Origin: Syngnathus acus
Taxonomy: Eukaryota; Chordata; Actinopteri; Syngnathiformes; Syngnathidae
Direction of reading: 5' to 3'
DNA: 64,000 bases
NCBI RefSeq assembly: GCF_901709675.1
Contig: NC_051108.1
Location: 4,808,631 to 4,872,630 of the forward strand
Below are positions 44,622-56,215 of the stretch, in pieces. A program made the position numbers and the translations under genes. The notes under the pieces are model-generated. The model was given only the letters and a program-made list of their open reading frames with translations, made no database searches and was not told the origin of the DNA. Each line of letters opens with the position of its first letter. Position 1 is the first letter of the stretch.

Positions 44622-46239
44622 TAGTCAAGTCAAGTTTATTTGTATCGCTCTAAATCACAAGCAGTCTCAAAGGGCACATAGACAAACAATTGACGATTAT
44701 TCTCAAAGCATCCCCTGATCTTAAGCTCCCAAAAGGGCAAGGAAAAACTCAAAAAAACCCTACCAGGGGAAAAATGAGAAACCTTGAGAAGGGACCACAG
44801 ATGGAAGGATCCCCCTTTCAGGATCACCAGGCTGCAATGGATGCAGAGAGGGCACATAAAATACGTAATATGAAAATCAATGAAAAAGTGGATGTCCAAG
44901 TCAAAGCGAAGAGCTGCCGGAGGTGCCCTCGATTGTCCTGGCAGTGTCTTCGAGGAGGGTAAGCTGCAGTTCCCTCATCCTGAATTGGTCCACGAGAATC
45001 TAGATAGCTGCTGTCAGCTTGGGTGTCACCGAACCATCTCCCCAGCCGGGGAGGGGTGGGGGGGAGGGGGAGAGGGAGCGAAAACAAACTCCAGCCGAAT
45101 CGGCCACTACAGGTTAATTAAAGGCCATATCATAGTCTTTAAACGTGTCTTAAATGTTTCTACTGAGGTAGCGGTTCTAATATCCATTGGTAGGGCATTC
45201 CAAAGCTCTGGAGCCCGAATAGAAAATGCTCTAGACCCTGCAGACATTTTCTTGGCCCTCGGTGTCGCTAAAAGACTAGCGTTTTGCGAACGAAGGTTAC
45301 GAGACGGAACATAAGGAACAACTAGGTCGACGAGATATGAAGGCGCTAACCCATGCAATGATTTATAGGTTAATAGAAGAACCTTGAAGTCACATCTTAA
45401 ATGGACTGGGAGCCAATGTAAGTTGGCTAATATTGGGGTAATGTGATCAAATTTTCAAATCAAATATTACCCGAGATTAGTTACAGTATCGCTCTGAGTG
45501 ATAGTACGGTTATCTATAGTTATAGTGGTTTCCTTAAATAAGTGTTGATAACGAGCTGGACCGATTATTAACATCTCAGTTTTATCTGGGTTAAGACGAA
45601 GGAAGTTGAGAGACATCCATTGCTTGAGCTCCGCAAGGCACGCCTCAAGATTACAACAGTCTCGCGGATCTGTCATCGATAACGGCATATATAATTGGGT
45701 GTCATCCGCGTAACATTGAAAACTAATATTATATTTACGTATTATGTCCCCAAGCGGAATCATACAAGTATTAAATAGAATTGGTCCGAGTACCGATCCC
45801 TGTGGGACACCACATTATAGAGCTCAGAGAACGTATTGCCATGGACCACTCGATGCATCCTGTCTGATAGATAGGAATAGAACCAGTCTAGTACTGACCC
45901 TGAAATACCAACACAACTTTTAAGACGCTCTAATGAAATATCGAAGTCTACAGTGTCGAAGGCAGCACTAAGATCGAGTATTAACAATTCCGATGAAGTG
46001 TTTGAATCCATAGCTATGAGATCATTATTCACTTTAGCAAGTGCTGTCACAGTGGAATGATTAGCTCTATAACCAGACTGAAAGGATTCATATCGATTAT
46101 TGGCGACCATGTAATCAATAAGCTTCTGCGCTACTACTTTTTCAAGAAGTTTTGCGATGAATGGGAGGTTTGAAACTGGCCTATAACTCACAAGTGAAAG
46201 GAAAAAAAACAAAAAAAAGCTGTGTGAAAACAACATAAT
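44622..46239 (-). mobile_element. Degenerate LINE (CR1/L2-type) reverse-transcriptase fragment
   Basis: Minus-strand frames in order: 46275-45760 (SYRPVSNLPFIAKLLEKV, GYRANHSTVTAL, LDLSAAFDTVD), 45763-45467 (FQCYADDTQLYMPL, NFLRLNPDKTEMLIIG) and 45358-45107 (APELWNALPMDIR, VETFKTRLKT). YADD is the reverse-transcriptase active-site motif. The expected GVPQGSVLGPILFN stretch is present near 45800 but in another frame, so a frameshift breaks the gene. About 150 residues are missing near 45463. The 5' part with the endonuclease is absent. Inactive. Confidence 0.88.
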
Positions 46240-46376
46240 TGTAACCAAGAATGTCTTAATTATGCAACCACACAAGCACCCTTAATACATATAATCGTTT
46301 GTCAGCACTAATTTGAAAAGGGCAAACCACAATTAATACCTGACATACCTATTGACATTTATCTGCTGAAACTAAA
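46240..46376. repeat. 137-bp direct repeat, right copy
   Basis: Counterpart of 44394-44530; together they bracket the LINE fragment. Far too long to be a target-site duplication. Confidence 0.85.
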
Positions 46377-47481
46377 GCTGTGAGCAGTTAAAAGGCCAAG
46401 TTGGGGTACTTGCATGTTTGTGGTACTCACACACAGGACAATCGGACGAGTTTGTTCAAATATGATATCAATAAAAGGCCAAAAATGGTGCCCAATTGTG
46501 TGTGTGTGTGTGTGTGTCTCAAAGAAAGTTGCATCGCTTTAAATTTGCAGTACATGATAAACATAAATTATTTTCCTGTTCTGTCAAACTATGATAGGTG
46601 GTCACCTAACCCAAAACACAAACACAAAATCACTTAACTGTGATTTAATATTGATTGTAGTACAGTTTACATAAATGACAACAGATACTTTACAATGATT
46701 TTCAATTCTGATAATGAACTCACCATACTGATGAACAAGCAGTTTGATGAAAATACAAAACAAGCATCAGTCGGTTCCGAAGAGAATAATAATTGTTTTT
46801 CGCATTGCATTTATGTTTTGTAGAATTTTATAAGCAATTTATTTTTTCACTGTTACTGTTATTTATCGTAGCTGGACCAACTATGGATACAAAGGTTGAG
46901 CAGCATACAACACAAGTTCAAATTATTAGTGTGTACACAATTTGGCTGGTTGCGCTTCAGCTCACGAAGCTCGCAGTAGCCTATTTTTTGTTTTCTTAAT
47001 TGTTCATTTTTAATTGTATTCACAGCCTATTTTTGTTTTCTTAATTGTTCATTTTTTATTTTATTCACAAATCTTGCAGTCCAAGTAATGTTAACTATTA
47101 ACAGCACATTCTCAGCAATTAGAGTAAACATGAGTATAGTTTTTATAAGGCAATTGTGATGTATCAAGAATATTAAAAAAAAAAAAAAAAATAGACACCA
47201 TTTTTTGAGTCAAACTGAGTTGAATACTGTTGGTTAGAGGTTATCTATTAAAATATACATAAAATGAATAAATAAGGAACTATGATTATGAGGGATGGAA
47301 TCCCAATCTAGATTTGTTATGTTTTAAATTTAATAAGCAAATTGACATATCCATGCTATGTCAATAGAGTTATGATTAACATTGGAAACTGCTACACCTA
47401 AAATGAAGTAGCTCACCATATTTATTTGTTTGCCCAGTATAGATTTAAACGAATGAATTAATGTAAAGCTAATAACATATA
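46377..47481. other. Spacer with small repeats
   Basis: Holds a (GT)n run at 46496-46517, a tandem duplication of about 46 bp at 46978-47070 (TTTTGTTTTCTTAATTGTTC twice) and a poly-A run at 47173-47190. No exon recognised. Confidence 0.5.
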
Positions 47482-47897
47482 TAGCGTATTTTCCGGACTA
47501 TAAGGCGCACCTAAAAACCTAACATTTTCTTAAAAGCCAACAGTGCGCCTTATAGTCCGGTGCGCTTTATATATGGACCAAATTCCTAAATTTAAACTGG
47601 CCCGAAGCATTGTGTCATGAAATCAATCATAAGTGGCCCGCTGAAGACTATGAATCATGAATCAAAAAGACTATGGATCATTATTTTGTTATTTTAAAGT
47701 AATTTGTTGCGTCTGAAGTTGAAATAAAAAAGATAAAATGGAGAATGATTTGATTTGGATTAAAAATCTGACATGATGCATTTATGGTGCGCCTTATAGT
47801 CCGGTGCACCTTATATAAGGACAACGTTTTAAAATGGGCCATTCATTGAAGGTGCGCCTTATAGTCCGGTGCGCCTTATAGTCCGAAAAATACGGTA
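47482..47897. mobile_element. Miniature inverted-repeat element, CCGGACTATAAGGCGCACC family, copy 4
   Basis: Nearly full-length copy with a mutated left end (TAGCGTATTTTCC) and an intact core in the same orientation as 13097. It lies 0.3 kb downstream of the brox stop codon. Confidence 0.85.
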
Positions 47898-48207
47898 ACT
47901 AAAACGGATTTCTTTAAGTGAATTTGCAGATTTACACAAAATAAAATTCTCTATTGATATTTCCATAGTAGTATAATATACTTTGGGCCAGACCTCAAAC
48001 CCTGTGGACCAAAAATCAAATGTCACAAATACTTGGGCTTTACTATGAGCTCAAAAAAAAAAAAAAGTCCATAACCAGATATGACAATAATGATTGTGAT
48101 GTTATATTCAAATACACAAACACATTCCAGCATACATGTAAAAGAAGAGAGGATAAATTGTGTGGATACTGAATGCTGCTGCAGCATGAGAGGAATGACA
48201 AATATAT

Positions 48208-51200
48208 TTAGGAAATGATGCAGCCAGTGTCTTTCTGGGGCTTTAAATCGGGTTCCTTCATTGGTTTTACTTCCTCCTCTTTAGGTTTGGCCTGAAGAAA
48301 AACACAATAAAGATAATAATAAATTTTATTTATAAGGCGCCTTTCAACAATTATAACCAAATATTTTCCAAACAACTGTGTCATCCTGTCGACAGAATAT
48401 TTCTCTAAAAGTCTTGAGGACCAGCAAAAAGTATTTTTTTTGTCAGAAGTGGTTTTCACCTCTCCTATGATGTCATTTCCTGTTTTTTTCTCATTGTTGA
48501 GTCATGAACACAGACCGTATGTCATTCTTAATATAGGGTTGATGATTTAAAATGTTTTAGTGTATCATACAATCCTAAATTTAATAAAAGTATTTAAAAA
48601 AAAAAAACCCAAAGGACGGAGGAAAATATTTTTTTCATTGCACATATAATAATAGATAGTTGTGGTGGTCCATCTGATTTGTCAGAGACAATCACAGGAA
48701 CAATTGATACCCCGGAAACAAAACATGCTTTAAGGCGAGTTCTACTACCTTGTCATTTTTGGCTCCCTTGGTCAGGTCAAAAGTGGCATAAACTTCCGGA
48801 GTACACTGCTCATTGGGAGATGGCAGCTCAAAGATGATTGGCTCCACCAAGCCATAGTTGGCTTTCAACTCTAGCTGGGGAGGTTCAGTTGGGACCTTGT
48901 GGAAGTATCTGGGAAAAAAATATTAAATCTAGGTAAATTGTGCTAACGGTGACATCATTTTACAATGACAAAAACATCAGCAACAGCAAATTAAAACCAT
49001 ATTACTTGACTCACATGAAGCCATTTTCTCTCTGACACTTTTCCAGTGTGTTCTTAACGAAGCCACCCAATTTGCGAAAGAAAAGCTGTTCAGATGGTTT
49101 TGCTGTGGATCCTGGACCTTTGGTGAGACGATACTCTTTACACAATTCCTCAGCACGGTTATAAGCTGCAGAAAAATACGTCATTTTAATTCAATGAAGA
49201 AGGCAGCCAGTCAAGTGAGTATGAGGGCCTGTACAGAAAAGAATTGCTTCTTGAACCAGTATTTATTTAGTCCTCTGGATGGCGCTCGACATTCAACATT
49301 GAAAGTAGCCTTGCTATTTCTTAAACTCCTAATATCAACAGTGCCATCTAGAGGAGTAAAAAAATATAACAAATGGTTATTTTTTTCCCCCGTCACTAAT
49401 GGTTCAGTGGCAAACAATTTAAACTCCTCAGTGAAAAAGCTGAAAGAAAAAAATTTTTTATTCAGCTTTAAACATTCCAATTGTTTTAAAACGATTACAT
49501 TTCCTGCTATATTAGTTTCTTAATAGTCTCCACAGATATCCAATTTCTTCTTGGCGACATAAAACAGTTGTGCAGCCACTTTTCGATTTTCAACCTGCAT
49601 ATTTATTTTTTTATAGACTAAACCCAACATACTGTAAAACTAGTCTAACCTGCCTGACTACTACAATTAAACAGTGAGCTACAATTACAAAAATCCATTA
49701 TTTGCGCAAGACAATGCTGCTAAGATACATATCATCAAAACAAAGACATCTACCCTTCTCTGCTTCTTGGAGAGATCGTATGGCCTCACCACACTTATCC
49801 TTCGCCAGCAGTGTCTGTCCATGATAGCAGTATGCCTGTCAACACATTGTTGAGCCGATGAGATCACACAATACTTTCCACCCTTACAAAAGTAAACAAA
49901 CTTACATAAGCCATGTAGAAGTAAAACTTCAACTGGAGATACTTCCTCCACTTGGTGCTACACTCAGGCTCTAAAGTATTTAGAGTGTGATCTGGACACA
50001 AAATAAACACGTTTTAATAATATCTAACAGTTGCTTCAGTCTTGCCTTGATTATGGTTTTAATTTACCTCAGAATAGATCTACTGTAATAAACAACTTTG
50101 CAAATGGAAACTAGAAAATAACTCTGGACTCGAAATAATCACCAGCTTTCTGATAAAAGTTTGCCGTCTCAGATGCCAACGCTGCGACAATTGAAGCGTT
50201 GTGCTTCAGTTCAATGGCTCTGGCGATTGTCACTGTGAATAAAGAAGAATGTTTGCGTACTCAAACATACTTGGCAGACTTGTGCATATTACACAACACA
50301 TGACATTGAAGGTAAATGCACACAATGTTCCAGCTAGAAAGGAACATACCTTCTTGAGCTTCTGCCTGAGACTGGATGATGTATGCATCAATCACTCTGG
50401 GATCCAGGTCCCTACCTTTTTCTGCAGGGGTGATGAGACGAGGGATGTGCGACTCCTGCCGGATATTAAAAGCCATCTTCTCAATCATTAAATCACATAA
50501 AAAACATAAACAGCTCTCTAGTGATGGGACACTGGTTTCCTAGGAAAGACCAAATCTAAACTGTATGATGAAAAAAATCTAAACTATAGCATGAGGTCAT
50601 TGGAAGATAGTCCCTATGTGTTATTTACCCTAAGATTTTTGAAGATTCCAGCAGCAACTTTCAGGCTGCGGTGAACATCTTTTGCTTCATCCTCTGAGAC
50701 ACTGTCAAAAAAAGAAAACATCTCGTGAAGAAAAAAAACACAAACTTTTGCAACATTTAAAGACAATGGCGTTACACATACTTTTCTTTTCCAGCAAGCC
50801 TTGAGGCGAACTTGGTGTACCAAAGCGCTACATTGAAGGCCATGGAGACCAGCTCAAAGATTGCATCTTGTTGGGCGCTAAGATGACACAGCATGGAATG
50901 AAGGGAACGTTAAAACACGTCATCAGTGTTAAAGGGAAAACAATTGAACCGTACCTTGGTGTGTTCCCTTGTAAAGTATCAGTCCATTTGAAGTTCTGAA
51001 TGTATCTCATCTTGTTGTCCTGTGTAGTTCCATCCAAGGATACAATGAAGCCTGTTGTATCAGACAACATGTGTGGGTGATACGACCAACCATGTTTATA
51101 TTTTCTCAGAGTGGACAGCACCAGACATGTACATACATGGCAATTCAGATAATCCGATTAGCAACAATTGCATCATTATATTTTAGAACATATTTGTGTG

Positions 51201-51638
51201 ATTGTAACAACTGACATTGTAGGAGGGAGAAATATGCATCTGAGGCACTTTTCATGATCTCTGCATTGCAGGTGACATCTGTGAACATTTCCAGCAGCCT
51301 TGCCCTGGTTGTCCTTAGGTCACTGAATTCGTGAACACAAATACAATCATTAGATGGTGTGGCTGTAGTATATAAAAGTATATGACAGATGGAAAGAACA
51401 TTTAAGACATTCATCAGGACACAACAGACCAGTTTGACATCAAACTAACAGCTAATGTTTGATCATGATAAGAAAAAAAAAGATCGAAGTCCAAATCTGA
51501 TTACACTATCATTAATATATCAACACATCAGACCTACTTGCAGATTTTATTTGCAGCGGGGCTCCCTGCAACACCATATAAATTGAAGGACACAGGCGCT
51601 GTAGCCTTAAGAGGATTTCGGTGAAACCAGTGTGCCAT
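48208..51638 (-). CDS. brox: BRO1 domain and CAAX motif protein BROX
   Basis: ESCRT-linked protein with a BRO1 domain that binds CHMP4-type subunits and is anchored by a prenylated C-terminus. Exons in coding order: 51638-51538, 51322-51216, 51051-50955, 50877-50782, 50701-50629, 50455-50350, 50232-50143, 49991-49906, 49835-49754, 49165-49015, 48908-48749, 48291-48208; phases agree and give 410 residues, about the human length. Start [19 protein letters not shown]; landmarks [85 protein letters not shown]. The end DTGCIIS is a CAAX box (C-I-I-S); Ser at the last position favours farnesylation. A noncoding first exon probably ends at 52055, where GTAAGT-type donor sequence is present. Confidence 0.96.
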
Positions 51639-52054
51639 CTCCTGGGTGAAGGAACGCCTATAATGTCTTCAACAGTCAGCATGACATCAAGTTAATTTGG
51701 GAGTTACGTAGAATGAGGAATTCTGACAACATGGATGAGTTTCGACGTGCTACTTCCAGTGAATGTAGCGCTAGCTAACAGCTAACCGATACTTGCTGTT
51801 ACTATAAAACAACACAAAAACAACACAAATTCATTTGGTGTTCCACGTATTAACACTTCGGCTCAATTAGGTATTTTCACATTGTGTCACATTGTGCCTT
51901 AAAAAGAGACGATTACGTTATGATTACATAATCTACGGATAGCTATGTTAGTATTAACACTGGTTTAATCTAAATGATTATAGCAATATATCGACCAATT
52001 CGTTACAACATAAATATGTAATACAACACGTAAAATGATGGGTAAAACACTTAC

Positions 52055-52120
52055 CAATCTTGTGACGTTTGTTATGGGTGATGTGACGGAAAATCTGATT
52101 CTGTCAAGTTACTTCCGGAA
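52055..52120 (-). promoter_or_regulatory. Likely noncoding first exon of brox
   Basis: On the minus strand ...GTCACAAGATTG is followed by GTAAGTG at about 52054. The region around 52060-52130 has the TGACG-type sites and mixed GC content of a housekeeping promoter. The exact transcription start cannot be read. Confidence 0.4.
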
Positions 52121-53953
52121 ATAAACTGGGACTGAGCGTTAGCCAATGAAATCACAGTGTTTAGTCACATGGCAAAGAATCCAGGAAGTGCCTACAACCT
52201 GCTTATCGGGTTGCAGTACTTGATTTTCTAACACACTTGACAGGCCTTTAATAGATTTAAAACATCAATATTTATGTGACTAGTGTGTCTATTTGTATAA
52301 TTAGTCCTGTAATGAATGTTTTTAATAATTTCAGATAATATAAAGGCTACGTTTTTTCCTAATATTTATGAAACAGCTCCCAGATAGTGTAAATTACAGG
52401 CTTTCATCAAAATGCCACAAGGATGAAAAGCAACAGTATTTTTACCTTGCTGAATTAGTCTGTCGTTTAGGGCGAGGGTGCTGTCTCACGCCATTGTTAA
52501 GTACAGAATTAATTACCATGGCAAGAACAGGGCGTCTGTTTGCAGCCAGAGTACAAAAGAAAAAAAGCAAGTGTAAACTATGAGGCACACATGGATTGAA
52601 TCTACCTTTGAACTATCAGGATTTACAAAACACTGAATGCTTTTGTAAATAAAGAATAATCTAAAGCTTATGTTGAGGATACGCGTACCTTCGTACTACT
52701 ACCACTACGAAAACATCACTAAGCCACACAGACATTTCATTATTTTCTTAATTAAAAAGTCATTTGTCAGTTCATTCAGTACTTGTTCCCATAAACAGGA
52801 TGTACACACAAGGCACACAGATTAATAATGAAAAATATATTTTTAAATTAGTTTCCCATTCTGAAAAATCATTAACCAGGTATGACAAGTAACAGGCAGA
52901 ATTCAGACAAAAATGAAAATCACATTATCAATATCCCATGACAGAGCACAAAGTCTATGACCGCATTAACATCACAGGCCGTGATATACAGTATTGCATG
53001 TTTGGAATATTCCTCACCAAGAATGATTCTAATATTAAAGTTTATAATCTAAAGATACACAATAAGTGCACCATCCCGCGTTACTGATTGCCTAACAAGC
53101 AAGATGTCACTGATAATTTCACATAAACATTTGGGTAAAAAATTACATTCAATCCCCCCCTTTTTGTAGAATTTAAGACTAATTCCAAGTGCTTGTCCTG
53201 ACATTTAGGCTCAAAGGAACAATCAAAAGGCACTTCTGGTCAGCTGAACCTCAAATTACTAATAGTACTGTGTTAAACCTCAGTTTTACACTGCCAAAAC
53301 ACAATTCACATTAAGATATTTCCCACTTTTGTTTGTATCACAAATGTACATTTTGGGATCCCTCGGGACATATTGTTCCAAAAGCAAACCCCAGGATATG
53401 AAACTCAACAAAAACCAATAAATGCAGCTCTCATTGTTGACATAGGTGACTATTGCTGGAGGGTGCAAACATAGACGGTCCAATGAACAAACCTGATTCA
53501 AGACTTGTTATACATGATTTAACGTATGAAGTATTCAGTAACCTCCATTATGTGCGTCAATGTAGCATTTTCATACCTTTAATCTGCACTTTAGATTGTA
53601 CCAGTGAAAGTGATCAACATAAAACGACTGAAATTCAATATTTGGGTCGCAGGTAACTGGCACAGCTTAGTTTGGACACGAGGCAGGGTTCGATCATTCA
53701 TAGATGAATTGCATCATACACAAACATTCTTAAAGTACACTCACATTATTAACAAAGTCTTCGGCAACGATCAGTGTAAAAGTATGTACAACATGCTTGG
53801 ACTTGATTTGTTTGTGATTTTTTTTTTTTTTTTTTTTAATCAAGGAGTGGGGGAACCTCCCAAATATTAAAAAACACACACTAAAGACTCAGACTTTGTT
53901 TGAAAAAATGTGCAGAATGGACATTTGAAACATTTGTGACATTAAAGCACAGT
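52121..53953. other. Spacer between brox and mgat2
   Basis: No exon recognised. The part near 53953 is probably the mgat2 3' untranslated region. Poly-T run at 53819-53837. Confidence 0.45.
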
Positions 53954-55210
53954 TTAAAGGCGTTTGGCATAGTTATTGCATAGAATATGGTCCCGGACAT
54001 CTCCCCACCCTCCATTCTTCACGTGGGCCTTGTGTAGAGCTGCTTCAGAAGCAGAAAGGACAAGAGAAGAAGGAAAAAGCCCATCTTTAGCAATATTAAG
54101 TGCCTCCTCAACCTTCTGTGAGGCCCATTCTGGCCTGCAGTTCTGCTTCTGATGGAGCCCGCAGTCTCCGGTATGAAGAACCCGAGAGCCCTGAGCCACA
54201 AGAACTTTTATAGGCTTTGAGATGCAGGTACCAGAAAGATGCTGCAGCGTCCAGTCCCAGTTGTAATCGTCATACGTGCAGAAGTCGTTGCTGCAGCCCA
54301 TCATCTTGTAGTACGCCTCTCTGGAGATGGCCATGCCAATGTTGTGCTTTGTGGACATCCACCCAGTGGTCAGTACCTTGTTAGACAGTGTGAGGAAGCC
54401 TGCAAAGTCATTATGGTTTCCCAATGCCAGCATATCACAATCCTGACATTTGTTCTTCCTGAACTCAACCGTTGAATTATAGAAGTGAAAAATGTCTGGT
54501 AAAACGAAGTTGTCCTCCTCAAGAAATATTACAAATCCACTGTAGCCCTGCACTGCATTGACTCGCTCCCACACAAAATGTAACTTCCACCACCAGTGAT
54601 GTTTGGTTTGAGTGATGGAAGCTTCTCTGTAGCGTCCGTAGGAGTCTGGGTGCTTTGCATTGAGGCATCCTGTTTTGATGGCATTTTCTTTGGAAATGTC
54701 CCTTGGGCAATCCCGTGGATCCTGCCCAGGAAACTCGCTGGGATACAGCTGAGTGCTAAAAGGGAAATAAATTTGCAATACTTTGCAAAAAGTGATCCCT
54801 TGCACAATGGCGTTGATTTCCGCTGAAAAATAGTCATGGCTGAAGATGAGGAGGAAGCTGTGGACCTCTGCAGCTTTCTCAAAAGACTTGATGAGAAGTT
54901 TAAGGTATTCCGGTCTGTTGTGGACCTGCACAACCAGTACCAGCTGAGGCTCCCCTGGAAACCGCTCAGCATTTAAAATATGTTGCTTGTAATTTGCCCT
55001 GTAGACGGATTGCATCAGTTCTGATAGCGAGCCAGAAAAGTCAAACTTTACTCTGTCGCTCGAGCGTGTGCCCTGATTAGCTTGATTCTTTAAATCACTT
55101 AAATCGTTCCCTGAATCTGACAGCACACGTGTGGAAACCAAAAGAGTCCAAACGACAAAGGAAACACCCAAAAGTACCAGCAGATTCTTTTTAGCCAGCC
55201 GAATTCTCAT
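53954..55210 (-). CDS. mgat2: Alpha-1,6-mannosyl-glycoprotein 2-beta-N-acetylglucosaminyltransferase (GnT-II)
   Basis: Golgi type II membrane enzyme that adds GlcNAc from UDP-GlcNAc to the alpha-1,6 mannose arm of N-glycans, opening the way to complex biantennary chains. The coding region is one exon, as known for mammalian MGAT2. I start at the Met at 55210 (MRIRLAKKNLLVLLGVSFVV), which matches the short basic cytoplasmic end and membrane anchor of the family, giving 418 residues. An in-frame Met at 55243 would add 11. Landmarks: LVLVVQVHNRPEYLK, FPFSTQLYPSEFPG, DPRDCPRD, TKHHWWWKLHFVWERV, FLEEDN (metal-binding EED motif), FCTYDDYNWDWTLQHL, GDCGLHQKQNCRP and NGGWGDVRDHILC. It is clearly but not closely similar to human MGAT2, so a second fish paralogue is possible. 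Confidence 0.93.
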   Translation of the reverse strand: MRIRLAKKNLLVLLGVSFVVWTLLVSTRVLSDSGNDLSDLKNQANQGTRSSDRVKFDFSGSLSELMQSVYRANYKQHILNAERFPGEPQLVLVVQVHNRPEYLKLLIKSFEKAAEVHSFLLIFSHDYFSAEINAIVQGITFCKVLQIYFPFSTQLYPSEFPGQDPRDCPRDISKENAIKTGCLNAKHPDSYGRYREASITQTKHHWWWKLHFVWERVNAVQGYSGFVIFLEEDNFVLPDIFHFYNSTVEFRKNKCQDCDMLALGNHNDFAGFLTLSNKVLTTGWMSTKHNIGMAISREAYYKMMGCSNDFCTYDDYNWDWTLQHLSGTCISKPIKVLVAQGSRVLHTGDCGLHQKQNCRPEWASQKVEEALNIAKDGLFPSSLVLSASEAALHKAHVKNGGWGDVRDHILCNNYAKRL

Positions 55211-55362
55211 TTTGGAAAGGTCAGATAAGCAACCTTTGGTCAACGGCAGCTCACATTATCTGGAAAGTACTTCTTCAGCGTCACGTGTGTTGATTCAAAG
55301 AACTTTGTAACTTCTCTCCCCTGTCCCAGCTGCCACACACGTTGCTGCTATCTTTTATCACC

Positions 55363-55434
55363 TATGAGGAGAAAATATGTGATTTAAGTATTAACATTAG
55401 CATTGTGTTAATCGTTAGCTTGTTTTAGACTCAC
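55363..55434 (-). other. Probable 5' untranslated intron of mgat2
   Basis: On the minus strand a donor (GGGTGAGTC) at about 55434 and an acceptor (TTCTCCTCATAG) at about 55363 enclose a 72-bp intron upstream of the start codon. The transcript probably begins upstream of 55450. Confidence 0.45.
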
Positions 55435-55449
55435 CCGTAATGCAGTGTA

Positions 55450-55912
55450 ACTTGACAGTGAGCACTGATCGTAACAGGAAGAGAAAAGTCTGACGGGGGT
55501 GTTTCATCTCCACTTCACAACTCTTTGACTGCTGACGTGTACAATGTGGCCGAGTGTCCAATAGTTTACACTCGGAGATTAAGTCCCGCCCCTGTCTTGC
55601 AGGCTGTGGAAAGACCCCTTAAGCGTCACAGGGAGTCAGCGGCGGCTGGACGAATCATTCCTGCAGAGAGGTGTGTAATATGAGAACCGGACTATCTGGC
55701 TCTGTTTGACATTCAACAGAGGGCGGGGCCAGGGCCATTGCTTGGCATAAAGTTCCCCCCCTCCCGTGCAATTATTTTAACAAATTTTAATACCCGTTTC
55801 TTATCCAGACACATTTTTTATAGAATTTTAATCAATTTATAAAAAGTCACACAAACAGCCCCTCGACAGTCCATTCTAAGAATTCAAAATTTGGGCAATA
55901 CAAAGATCCCTC
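55450..55912. other. mgat2 upstream region
   Basis: GC-richer stretch at 55480-55720 with a GGGCGGGGCC block near 55722, likely promoter sequence of mgat2. No gene seen on the plus strand. Confidence 0.35.
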
Positions 55913-56215
55913 GCTACTTCGCGTTTCGTTTATCGCGGCTTCACTACATCGCGAATTTTTTTTCCAAATTAAAAAACAATTTAAAAGTCAAAATAAAACT
56001 TCTAAATTGAGGAAACATGTGTCTAACCTTTAGGACAATGTAGTATTGCTCCAAATTACATTCCTTTAGAAGTCCATTTTCGCACGATCGCAAATTAGCA
56101 TCTTTCCGCTAACTCGTTAGCCTGCCCAGTACTTCTTGTTGGTGACCGTACTTCGCGGATTTCACTTATCGCGGGTGGTTTTTGGAACCAATTATCCGCG
56201 ATAAACGAGGTATTA
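55913..56215. mobile_element. Inverted-repeat element with TCGCG ends
   Basis: Left end GATCCCTCGCTACTTCGCG with TTTATCGCGG just inside; right end TTATCCGCGATAAACGAGGT. These ends resemble mariner/pogo-type miniature elements. No coding capacity. Confidence 0.6.

Noticed and set aside
45467-46275. Active retrotransposon
   Set aside because: The reverse-transcriptase frame is shifted at the conserved PQGS region, part is missing near 45463 and the endonuclease end is absent.
52368-52583. 71-codon frame upstream of brox
   Set aside because: It lies outside any consistent splice model and shows no domain; probably chance.
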